Of a DNA stretch of 64,000 bases, positions 13,301 to 24,499 are shown in pieces (the stretch's first letter is position 1; each line of letters begins with the position of its first letter). The position numbers and the translations under genes are program-made. This DNA comes from Dendrophyllia cribrosa (taxonomy: Eukaryota; Cnidaria; Anthozoa; Scleractinia; Dendrophylliidae): the NCBI GenBank assembly GCA_024195265.1, contig JAJLRJ010000006.1, positions 7,165,639 through 7,229,638 on the forward strand, in the 5' to 3' direction. The notes under the pieces were generated by a model. That model ran no database searches. It was not told the origin of the DNA and was given only the letters and a program-made list of their open reading frames with translations.

Positions 13301-14229
13301 GTAACACTGCACTGTTGCCTGCTAGTGCATGCAAGCAGACCTTGACAAACAGTGGCATGGTTATGATGTGATCGATGTTTACCACTAAGTGCTTAGCGCA
13401 TTTTCCACAACAAAGAAAGCAATTGCTTAATCTAACAAATCACTAAATGGATGATTCCTCAGCTTTGTCTCGGGAAACATTGAGATTCTTGAGAAACAAA
13501 ATCCACTGTTTCCCTCAGGACCAGTCATTAAGTGTTTAAATTTGCATAATCGGGTTACTTTTATGTACCCATGGCAGACAACAAGATGCAGTTGCTTATG
13601 CTTGAGGGTTCTCCTGTGGAGAGAGAAATTGAGTTTTTGGTTTAAAATAAAGTATGTACCTCATTGCTAACTTCACTTTCTTCTTCATCAACACAGTCTT
13701 CTTGATGGATGTCCGTTAGGGCACAACCTTCTTCGTCTCCAGATTCACCTTTTAAAGACATTGTAACATATATTAACTGCATAAAGTGTGTGTCACACTA
13801 CAGAAAATGCAGATGTACCTGTAGACGACAAACCATACTTGTACATATATGTAAACAACAAAATATTCATTTTTTGGTTTCTGGCTAAATGCATTGTATC
13901 TGCCAAGAACTAGGAACTTGGCATTTTACCTAACTACCTTTAATAGTAGCCTTTAGTAGAAACATTTAATAGATCATATTGAGTGAATGATGAACATAAG
14001 CTTGTGTCACCTACTTTTGTACCGCTGGAATTTACTGTATCGTACTCTTGTCTATTGTAATGTAATGTGACATACATGTAGCCTAATGTAATGTTTGCTT
14101 TTTTTTAATATGTACATGTACCTTTCTTCCTAATTTAGTCAGTAGGAAAGAACGTATATAACGAAAAATGTATGTAATTTTAAGTTAATGTACATATGTA
14201 CATTACAGCATGGTTCTTTAAATAGAATC

Positions 14230-14261
<32 letters not shown>

Positions 14262-15073
14262 TTACCTTAAACTACATGTAAGTAGAATGAATATTATGAA
14301 TGAATCTCATTCACATTTTGACTAAATATCTCCAAGAAATTTAAATGAGCAGCCTGTATGCTAGCAGATTAATGAACAATCTGTAGTGTGTGTGTGCCCA
14401 ATGCAAAGTTCACGGGTGGTGAATTCTATTCTTATTGGAAAATAATAAACTGTGTTCTGTGCGACGGTGGGTTTGTTGTTACTGTTATGGTTGTTATTGA
14501 AAATAATAAACAATAAAACAGTTATGCTAACCCTAACCCTAACAGTTATGCTTCCCTCTAGCCCCTTCCCAAGACCCCCCCCCCCCCCCAGACCTCCCCC
14601 CCCAAATCCTCACAGTGACCGCACAACTAAATAAATGCTCAATTCCTTACATGTATAGTATGCGTTCAAACCTCCAAATATTGACTTACAAACTAAGCCT
14701 ACACATAACAGTCACCATGGATAGAACTATGGGGAAGATAAAGCAGCCTTGACATGTTACCTTCGGTTTCACACTCGGGAGACGTATCCAACAGAGCTGT
14801 AACTCCAACATCTTCGTCAACTTCATCGAGGCCTTGGTCGGGCAACCACAGTTTGCGACGTCGTTTTCGCAATTGTGAAGAACATTGAGTTCTCAAGTGC
14901 CGTTTGTAGGAGCAAGAATGTACAAAAGACTTCCCACAAGTGTCACACTCGTTCTTAAAAAAATCTTGAGAACCTGGTGTTTCACAACCCAAAGAAAATA
15001 ACTCACTTGCCACTGACATCTTACAAAATGAGCGCCAAAGCGACCGTAAATCGCGCGAATGTTTACATGACAT
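10343..15073 (-). CDS. CACTA transposase, zinc finger + tnp2 type (outer element)
   Basis: Three exons fit on the minus strand: 14761-15073, 13660-13748 and 13016-10343, with matching phases (1, 0). Exon 1 carries one C2HC finger (CDTCGKSFVHSCSYKRHLRTQC) followed by a basic tract; exon 2 and the start of exon 3 are acidic. The large exon has the tnp2 signature: an aspartate in LNVDWFQPF (about 12176-12203), then SVGVMYFVIMNLPR, DPMHNLFLG (about 11608-11634), and the C-terminal DUF4218-like block ending FSFERYNGLLG. In the CACTA family this protein cuts and rejoins element ends in the nucleus. One frame break lies in a run of ten A (plus-strand T, 10984-10993): the upstream frame ends at 10905 and the downstream frame runs to 10343. 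The whole length is consistent with a single extra base, about 1,020 residues. It could be a true mutation or a homopolymer error. A second Met at 15019 is an alternative start. Confidence 0.85.
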
Positions 15074-15209
15074 CGAGACTTGACGTCACGAATAATTTAC
15101 CACAGCCAATGAGATGCCCGTGACTTCAATCGCGGAGTATTTGATCTTTGTTGGAGCGTCGTTTAGTTGTAGCGATATTTTCAGTGTTGCAGTAATTTAC
15201 AAATAGAAA
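15074..15209. promoter_or_regulatory. Divergent promoter of the outer element
   Basis: Only 136 bases separate the transposase start (minus) from the accessory-gene start (plus). The gap contains a perfect cAMP-response element TGACGTCA at 15081-15088 and a CCAAT box at 15106-15110. A shared bidirectional promoter is inferred from the head-to-head layout. Confidence 0.5.
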
Positions 15210-15380
15210 ATGGCTTCACACGATGCGATACAGGAAAGACAGCTTGTTCTAATGGAGGGGATGAACAAGCGTTTGGACGCAATTTCGGAGAGCCAGAAGA
15301 AACTTGATGAAAAGAACCACAATCTCCAAGAAGAAAATCACAAACTTCGGAGACTACACTACAAAAATCAATTACTTAAG

Positions 15381-16410
15381 TTAAGCGACCACCCCTCAAT
15401 TTAAGGATGGTTGTACTCTAAGAATAAGCATGACTAACTTGTTTTAGAACATCATTCCTCAAAGCAAGGATTAATTACCTATAATTAAGAGCTATGTTCT
15501 TAATTTAAGGACATGCGTTCTAATTTAAGGATACTACAAAAATCATTAACTTAAGTTAAGCGACCACCCCTCAATTTAAGGATGGTTGTACTCTAAGAAT
15601 AAGCATGACTAACTTGTTTTAGAACATCATTCCTCAAAGCAAGGATTGATTAGCTATAATTAAGAGCTATGTTCTTAATTTAAGGACATGCGTTCTAATT
15701 TAAGGATACTACAGAAATCATTAACTTAAGTTAAGCGACCACCCCTCAATTTAAGGATGGTTGTACTCTAAGAATAAGCATGACTAACTTGTTTTAGAAC
15801 ATCATTCCTCAAAGCAAGGATTGATTAGCTATAATTAAGAGCTATGTTCTTAATTTAAGGACATGCGTTCTAATTTAAGGATACTACAGAAATCATTTAC
15901 TTAAGTTAAGCGACCACTCCTCAATTTAAGGATGGTTGTACTCTAAGAATAAGCATGACTAACTTGTTTTAGAACATCATTCCTCAAAGCAATTATTGAT
16001 TAGCTATAATTAAGAGCTATGTTCTTAATTTAAGGACATGCGTTCTAATTTAAGGATACTACAGAAATCATTTACTTAAGTTAAGCGACCACCCCTCAAT
16101 TTAAGGATGGTTGTACTCTAAGAATAAGCATGACTTACTTGTTTTAGAACATCATTCCTCAAAGCAAGGATTGATTAGCTATAATTAAGAGCTATGTTCT
16201 TAATTTAAGGACATGTGTTCTAATTTAAGGATATTGTTTAGACTAGAACCTAATTTAAGGACAAATGTTTCTTATTCTTACTCCTGAATTAAGGAGACAA
16301 CATGCTCTATTTAAGACCCAAAATCTTACTTAAGGAAATGTAATCTAATTTAAGGAGATGGTTGTATGTACAGTAGGACTGAATTTAAGGACTTATGTTT
16401 CTACCCTTAC
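15381..16410. repeat. Left subterminal array of the inner element, 175-bp units
   Basis: The phrase TTAAGCGACCAC starts at 15381, 15556, 15731, 15906 and 16081, so five units have an exact 175-base period and differ by only a few bases. A degenerate tail with repeated AATTTAAGGA words continues to about 16410. The units are far too long and spacer-free to be a CRISPR array. Repeated subterminal words suggest protein-binding sites; that is inference. Confidence 0.92.
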
Positions 16411-17080
16411 CCTCAAATTCAGGACACATCATACTTGTTTTTGAAGATCACTCCCAACAATATATAACTAGTAGTAATCGCAGATTAATGAAGTGCGTTC
16501 GACAGGCTAAGCACGCTTTGCGAGCCTATGTCTTTTCCTCAGTACCAGTTCCCGCCCGTGAATTGCCCCTGGAAAAAACAAAAGTATCTTTGGGGGGGCT
16601 AAATTGGTGTCCAAACACAACAAACAAACAAACAGAGGAAAGCTGAATTCAATCCCGCTACTCGGCACAGGACACCCAATGCAAAGATTAGGAAGGCATT
16701 CTGCGAACGCAATAAATATTGGTAAATGACTTGGCCTCATCAAACTCAATCTGTTCTTTAATCTATGAAAGCATCCAACGTGTATGGTAACTACAACTAC
16801 AATAAGTACAACTTGTAAAGTCCTTGTGCCTGAATAACACTAAACTGACCAACTGAAGGCAACAATAAATGGTTAAAATACAAAGGACCAAATAAACAGC
16901 AAAAAAAAAAATGAAATGGCGAGAAAAGACAATTAAATCGGCTTGCATATTAGCTAACGCACCATGGCCCTGAGTGCTCATTTTTTAAATAGCTTGCACA
17001 ATATTCACAATGTTTTAATCACATAAACAAAGTCTTTAATGCTGAGTTACAGTTGCTTGAAAGATCAATATTAAACAGTG
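16411..17080. other. Downstream flank of the inner transposase gene
   Basis: This stretch lies between the subterminal array and the transposase stop at 17081. I see no coding feature beyond short incidental ORFs, and no clear repeat. It is probably 3' untranslated and spacer sequence of the minus-strand gene. Confidence 0.5.
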
Positions 17081-20000
17081 TCACTTAAGTAGATCATTCA
17101 AGTAGGTTTTCGGAGATACATATTGATTGCCATCATAGTTGAAAATATGCATAACCTCGTGCGATAGTAAGTGGTCTTGCATTACAAGATCCAACCCAGT
17201 TGCCTGGGCTGACTCTTGCACTCTATATGCATTGAGATGGTCATCAAAATTCACTGTTTCAAGCATTGAAACTCGGAACACAACAAACTGAAGATTTACC
17301 ACCCATATGATCCTTAGTGTCCCAAACATGGGCATTTCGTTTTCAGATTTAACTAAGAGAATACAATCATTGGGCATGTATTTAGTACCATGGATACCAA
17401 TCCATGATGTGCGGCGCACATCGGTTACAAGATCAGCATCCAGCTCAAGGAAAATACTTATTTCCCTCTTTGCACTTTCAAAATTGCTTCCAATTATGTT
17501 CTCTGTCTTCCCATAGTTGTTCTGATATAGCACGTCCTCGGTAGATTTTAAGAAGGAAGAAGCTCTTCTCTGGTGACCTTTGGCCAATGAAATGCAAATG
17601 TTTTTGAAACTGCTTTTCCTGCTTTTCTTTTTGAAGTATTGATGCTTGCTTTCGAAGCGCATACACCAGTAGTTTATGAGGGGGCCTAATGTTAGTATCA
17701 GTCTGGGACAATGAACTAAATAATGTAGCTTTGGTATAATTACTGCATCAAACGTTTGCTTGAATTCGGAAAGAAAGTCTCTGATCAATGTTTTCAAGTA
17801 TGCCACACTTTCCACATGAATAACTGGTGAAACAAGTAGGCTACATATTGTAAGTAGTTTTTCCACCACTTTCCACTGCTGACTTTCCATGTCAATCCAG
17901 GCTCCAATAATGAATGGGAGGACTCGTAAAAATAGCCAGTTTTTGGCTGCATGCTGTCCAAATGCCGATAACCCTTTTTCATCACCCCAGTCAGCTCGTA
18001 ACATTTCGTCAGTAATTTTCTGCAGTCTGTCTGCCATTTGTGAGTAACCATAGTTAAAATCACATAAACGCCTGTTCAGTTGTGCAAGAGTAAATGCCTT
18101 TTCAGTGAGTACATAATATCTGAGCACATGCCCAATGACATAAGGTATTGCTCCTTGAAAAATAATGTGCATAATGTCTTGTGGCATTTGTTGTGTGACA
18201 TTGAAAAATGGAAAGTCACAGAGAATACTTCTTCTAGTTATACCATAGTTTGTACTGTGGTGTTCTCTCAATGTTTCAGATTGATCCATAACCTGGCATT
18301 GTCTTAGATGTTGCTCTAAGGTCCTTGGAAGAAAATCCTCTTCTTCAAAGTTGTTTTGCATCCTTTCATAGTTAGCATTACAGTGCCGACATTTCCTCAG
18401 GGCACCTCCTACACCCTCTTTATAGCCACTCATGTAATTGCTTGCAGGGGTGTCTGCAGCAACTGCAACAACTGCCCCTCTCAAGGGAAGGTGAATCCCA
18501 TCAAAATTGAACATGAAGCCTCCTGGTTGAGCAAGTTGAGCCAGTTCGCCACGCAGATCTGTTAAGACTCTGTCAATGCCATATTCACGTATATCTTCAT
18601 AGTGAGCTATGGCCAGCAAAGATATGGTATCTACCCGAGACCTGAAGGTGGCTTTAAAGTTCCCTAACGTGAAATAGAACATTCCAAGCTTCACTCTTTT
18701 AGCAGTTGAAGTAGTCAAGGTGATATCATCATAATAAAGTATAATTTGCAAAGCAGTAGGATCCTGGGAAAAAATGGGATGTGTCTCAGCCAAAGCACCA
18801 TCCAAAAAGGAACAATAAACACCATCATCACTATAACAAACATTCAATATTTCTCTACGTAGTTCATTGTTTCTAAGAAGTTCTTGAATAGTCTCCAAAA
18901 GTGGGACATAATAAAATTTTCTTGTTACTTTGCACAACTTCCTTTTTCTTCCCCTTCCTTTATAGATCCATTTCTCACCAAGTATTTTCTCACAGGGATT
19001 CTAAAAAAAAAATGCTTGATTATAACAACCTGTATGTGTCAATTGCCATTCATTTTTCATTAATTTTAGCTTCATTATGTACATTTCATGTTATTGTTAA
19101 AGTAATCAAATAGAGAGAAGGGATTCAACACCAGTGGCCACATACTACTGTAGCTGTCATTTGCTTCAGTTTGATCATTTCAAAAGGTCACAGAGAAGCT
19201 TTTATGACAATCGTGTAGATTATTCATTGATTGCACAAAAAAATATTCAATCAATCACCAATCATTTAAATATTTATACTGTACAGTTTTTATAAAAAAT
19301 ATATTCAACTGCTCCTTACAATTCTTTATAACATTAAAAATTTAATTAAATTGAAGACATTGATCATCAAATTGAAAATATCGATCCTTGTTAAACATTG
19401 TATATGCTGCAGGTTAAAATTATATGAACCTAGTTTAATTTTGATTTTTATTTGTTTTAGGATTGTGGTAAATAACTCAGAACAAAGAAAAATCAAAATT
19501 AAACTAGGTTGAAATAATTTTAGCCTAAAATAATTTTAACCTGCAACAAAAACACAATTCAAGGCCTATTTATGAAGTTAGAAAAATCACAGAGATGGGA
19601 ATCAAGTAGTTATTCATTGGAAACTTGGGTCCAAAAGCACACAAACAAGAAGCACATGAGGTAACCATGACAACCAACCCTTTAAGTGCCTTAACCACCA
19701 GGCACTGTCACATGTATTGACAGAATGGGTGAAATATACTTACCTAGCCCTGGGTGGGAAGGATGAGAGCAATGATCCATTACCCACAAATGGAAGATAT
19801 AAAAATGTCCCTGCAAAGTCATGGAGTTGTTGTGGTTCAAATTTTTCTTTGGTTTGAAATTTTTCAGACCAGTTTGACTTTTGTTTACCTTTGTTTACCT
19901 TTGAAATTTTCAAACCAAAGAAAAATTTGAACCACAACATATAAATTAATTTCTATTTGCTGTTACTTTACAGCTACAGCATGGAACTGTGATATTAGAT

Positions 20001-21806
20001 TTACATGTAGTAACTTACCACATAGGGAAAGTGCTGTTTTATGAACCGCTCATTTAGATAAGGAGAATCAACTCCATCGAATGGATCCAATTCGCTGTCA
20101 AATATTTCCTCCAACATGGGGACATGACTGTCTATATCCAATCCACTGTTTCTAAGGGCATCTAAAACCTTACCCTGCACATGTAAAAGGCTCCATCGTA
20201 GCAATGATGTTGTTCTCTCTTGCACAAATTCGACTGCACTCCTAGTTAACATATGTCTTTCTTGTAAATGAATTGTATATAATGCAGCACCCATTTTCAT
20301 CCTTTTACCGTAATCTGAAGAATCGTCAGAGTTGTTGTCCTCGGATGAAAGGGTGCCGTCACCTTCTGTTTCTTCATCTGTGTTGTTACTCAAGTCAGGA
20401 GGGCCATGCTCACTACCAAGGTCAGGGTGAGGGTGAAATGTATCCTCTGAAGCATTACAAAACACTGCATTTGAGGTAGAGTTTACCTATATACAGATAA
20501 GATATTTGTCAAACTGATCATTATTTAAAGGAGCTACGGTATGTCACAAGGATTTTGACATTTTGGGGTGAAAACTGTCTCAAATTAAAACTAAGTGCCT
20601 TTGCCATGCACAAAAATGCTTATAGAACACTAAGAGGAAGATAGCAAATGCATTTTCGAACAGAGAATAAACCATAATAAGAGATTTAGATAGTTTTTTA
20701 AGACACATTTGAGGCGATAAACTTTTAAAAATTGGCCCAATGATTTTTTCAAGTTGCAATCCATTTCCATCCTGGCCATCGATCTGCAGCCCAAGACACT
20801 TATTTTTAATCTTGGAACACTAGCAGAATAATTTTAAACAAAACTGGATCATTATTTTTGGGTTTCCACTGATATAAATATGTCTTTTGGGCTTCACAAA
20901 AAACACTGAAAATCGTGACATAGCCCTTTTAATATAAAATACAACAAATGGTAGAGGGCAGATAATAAAGTGATGTCATTGTTTAAAGAATTTTTGCCTC
21001 ATAATAACATAAATTGAACCAGGTAATCATATAATTCAGAAACTGTAAATAATTTACAAAGAAGCAACAAGAGTACGCGTTGCTACCCAGCCCTTCTTTG
21101 TCAAATTTTCATAATTCAAAGTAATCCGGGAGTCTAACGCGAACCTGCGGTATAAGAGGGCAAGCCCCGCCCACTTTTCATGTCAAACTGTCAGATTCGG
21201 CTTGATACGGCGAGCAAAAACCTCAGTTTTCCGCACCGCACAAAGCCCACATTAATACAAAAATAAACAGTTTCGAAAATGATTTTAAGAATATCGGTTT
21301 TTTTTTTACGCTCTGGTTTCATCTGAGTTGGACAGTCCAGCCCCCTTTTATACCGCAGGTTCGCTTTTAAGTTATTTATCAACGCTTTCAACTATACATT
21401 TCATCCCAGCCAAGAATATTATAAAAAGGCGTGTGCAAACATGTACAGGCACAAGAGAGTTTTGAACACCTAGCTATATAGGTACTAAAATTACCTCGTT
21501 CGCCATAAGGGAAAGATCGGTACCTCCTTGTGGACCACTTACTGGCTGAAGAGCCAAATTGAAATCGATGCCAACATCCCCTGTTAAGTCGTTCGCTGGG
21601 ACGTGCAAAAAGGCCGCGTGTTTTGACCGGAGGTGCTTGTACAAGCTGTTGTAAATTGTGTAACTGTTTTGGCAACCTTGGAGCCCACATTTGATATGGA
21701 AGTTTTCTTCACCTTTGTGATGAGCGTAAAAATGATTGAGCAAATCAGTCAACAAAAGGCAAACAAAAGCCCCGTAACAAAGACCGCATTTCCACAAACG
21801 CGCCAT
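17081..21806 (-). CDS. CACTA transposase, two zinc fingers + tnp2-like domain (inner element)
   Basis: Three phase-0 exons can be read: 21495-21806 (104 codons), 20019-20486 (156) and 17081-19000 (639 plus stop), giving 899 residues with no stop or frame break. Exon 1 has two zinc fingers (CGLCYGAF...HFYAHH and CGLQGCQNSY...HLRSKH). Exon 2 is acidic then helical. The large exon shows the metazoan EnSpm transposase pattern: an acidic pair in LYYDDI (about 18722-18740), KLGMFYFTLGN, a CxxC motif (CRHC), QDIMHIIFQGA (about 18161-18180), and PKLHYLVHCPR...MRFESKHQYFKKK near the C-terminus. Family members catalyse cut-and-paste transposition as DDE/D nucleases. The intact frame and near-perfect element termini suggest recent activity. 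Intron 1 contains a 226-bp MITE; intron 2 contains two more. Confidence 0.9.
19408..19545. mobile_element. MITE in intron 2 of the inner transposase
   Basis: The arms TGCAGGTTAAAATTAT and its inverse ATAATTTTAACCTGCA bound a 138-base palindrome-like unit. A second arm section (CCTAGTTTAATTTTGATTTTT) is also inverted. It is non-coding and AT-rich. The target duplication is not clear. Confidence 0.7.
19828..19939. mobile_element. Short fold-back MITE
   Basis: TGTTGTGGTTCAAATTTTTC at the left is answered by its inverse ending GAACCACAACA at 19939, with arms of about 33 bases around a short loop. It has no coding capacity and lies in intron 2 of the inner transposase gene. Confidence 0.7.
21139..21364. 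mobile_element. MITE in intron 1 of the inner transposase
   Basis: Inverted ends GCGAACCTGCGGTATAA at 21139 and TTATACCGCAGGTTCGC ending at 21364 enclose 226 bases without an ORF of note. The superfamily is not identifiable from the ends, and no certain target duplication is seen. Confidence 0.65.
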
Positions 21807-22111
21807 TTTCTGTTACTGAGACGTGGGGATCTGGGAACATATCACGTGACTATTATCTTTCCCGCCACTTCACTCTGAGGAAGACGATTCCGGCTGCCAG
21901 CGTTTGATTTGTGGTAAGTTTTGGTTTTTCTTCCCTTTTACCGACGAAATTAAGCCTTAAAAATCCCTCACGCTGCTTTAAGCAGTGTCAGGCTTTGATC
22001 GAACGTGCTTGCAGTACAAGCTGTTGTAAACTTTGCATTTATTTTCGCATATTCTGCATGATATGTGAAACCTCCTTCGTTTTTGTTTCAGCGTTTTGCA
22101 TCGATCACATC
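21807..22111. promoter_or_regulatory. Divergent promoter of the inner element
   Basis: The 305 bases lie head-to-head between the transposase and the PB1/SAMD3-like gene. They contain an E-box CACGTG at 21843-21848 and an E2F-type word TTTCCCGC at 21858-21865. An E2F site would tie expression to S phase, which would suit a replicating genome as transposition target; this regulatory reading is inference. Confidence 0.4.
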
Positions 22112-24463
22112 ATGGATGAAAGAAGAGTAAGCTTAATTATCATTGATCTGCTTTAGTTTAACTGGCATAGCTTTATTCGATGTTCCCTTGTGTATTTATT
22201 TAAGTATACGACATTTTGTTGTTATTTAGTTGTTTGTCTGACTTTTTATATTTTGTAATGTTAGTTTTCTTGTATGAGAAATTAAGCTTAAATTTAGAGC
22301 TGTGTCATGCAATTCAGCTAATTTAAGCAATTAATTAATGGCCAATATAGCGGTTAACCGCTTTAAACATCGACAGAAAGTTGAAATAACAGAGCAAATA
22401 CAACAGAAGGCACGGATGGATACAACTGAAGAAGATGATAACGGATTTGCGATTAAGGTTTTTGAAAACTGTTCAGCCTAAATTGGCACACACGAGGGGA
22501 ATATTCGCAGCGAACGGTCGCTAATCGAAATATATAACTCCTTGGTATTCTTGGGGGGGGGGGGGGGGGGGGGGGGGGGCGTGGTAATATGTAGAACTGA
22601 TCTGTGCATTATGATTAGCTTTGTTGTACATCAAGTATGTTATGTACTCTCTTTAGGTGCTAATTCAGTGTGGTGAGCAACGACAAGTTTTCCTGCTTGA
22701 TGATAAATTTATGTTTAATGTTACAAAAGTCTTCAAGATTGAGAACAGTGACATCATCTTTCAAGAATATGACGAAGACTGGCAGGAGTATATAGATATC
22801 AAAGACTTGGGAGAAGTAAAAGACAAAGCAAAGCTGAGATTGGTATTAAAAGAAAATGTAAGATTTCAGTGATTTTGATAGGGTGGTTTCTTTTTACTAC
22901 TTTCTTTTTGTAACTGCTACACTTGATGATTGATTGACTAAAAAATAATACATCGTTTTGACCAATCAGGAGTAAAACCAAAACCATTCTTGGCTTGCGT
23001 GTGTTTTCCTGTGCTTTGTGCCACTTGATCTGATTGCTGACTCGCAAGTCCTACATGTATGAAAGGTCACATGAACAAATGTCCCAACACCACCCAGACA
23101 AGTTGGGACAGGATGGGACACTACTGTATTTTGCATTGAGCAACTTGTATATTGTGAACAGGAGGAATAAGACATCTTGTCTTAGTTATACATTCGATGC
23201 ACTAAAATAAAATTGATTTAAAAACTACAAAACTTTGAAATATATTTCTCTCTATGAGCCTCTTCAGTCGCATAAAAATCTCATACAAATTTGTATATTG
23301 TGTAATGATTAAACCACTTTGTATATTGTGTGTAATGATTATTAAACCACATGATTTGCACATGGTTATATGGCTTTAAAGGGGAATTGTCAGGAGTATT
23401 TTGATCTTTGTAAAAACTGTGCAACTATACACTGTACCTTCCCTTGTGTGTAGTCCATCATCTGGTACCTATTAAAATAACACCAGGTGACTGTGCGAAA
23501 GAATATCTGTATCTTGTGTTGCCCAGTTAATGCAAGGTAATAACCATAATACTCATTGAAATGTTACAGAAACAGGATCACAACAAGGTCATTACATGGC
23601 AGGAGTCTGCAGCAGGCAAATCAAGTGCATCATCTTTATCAACACTGTCAGTGGATACGGATTTATCAGAGTTTAGTGACGAGGAGGTTCAACCTCGGCC
23701 ATCTAAACAAGCAAAACACCCCATCCAATCAGAAGAACCACGCTTACCAGAGGGACTTCCAACAGATTTTCAGTTGCCACGACATTTTGGTCGCAAGATT
23801 GATGGTGCTCTTAGGGTTGGTGATGTGGACAACAAAGTGAGGAATGCAGTGGTGAGAACAGTTGCAACATGTGTCTCTGCAGTTGTCAAAAAGCCAACAC
23901 CTAGCATGTGTGAGTTTCTGGCCAAAGACCTGATTCAGAAATACCCATGCTTAAGAGAAAAGGATCCGCGTGATTATTTGAAGGCTGCAGGGGTAAAAGT
24001 TCCAAACGATGGAAAGCCCTTCAAAAATTGGGTAAGCACCAATTTGGAAAAAGTTTAAGTTGTAAACACATTATTGTACAATAAGGCCATCAAGATGGGG
24101 TTTTCTTTTTTTCTCTTCTACCGGGCACTATTTTGTCAGGGTCATTTGGCCTTCACCTTTTAACATGAATGACTAAGTACATGTACATGCATGGAGACTA
24201 TTAAAACACTATGATTAAACCCCACAGCCAGGTAGCGAGCTCCACATTTTGCTGTATGGTTTTCATATTTGAAATTTTAGATAACATGTTGTTAAATATC
24301 TATTTAACAGATGATATTGAAAAGACAGCTACAACGCAAATTTGAAAACATGAAAAGTGCTAGTCATCCCAAAAAAGAAGAAAACGCTGAAAGTAGTTCA
24401 AGTGCACAGGGTGAAGGCAAGTCTGTATACCATGCAATAATAATAAGTAATGGTAACAGGAAT

Positions 24464-24499
<36 letters not shown>

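Noticed and set aside
14527..14543. CTAACC telomere-like repeat
   Set aside because: Only about three units inside an intergenic part of the outer transposon; too short to suggest a telomere or fusion.
14452..14634. Proline-rich ORF
   Set aside because: It is a translation of C-rich low-complexity sequence with no family pattern.
15381..16410. Regular tandem array considered as a CRISPR
   Set aside because: Units are 175 bases, directly abutting, with no unique spacers and no cas-like gene; the context is a eukaryotic transposon terminus.
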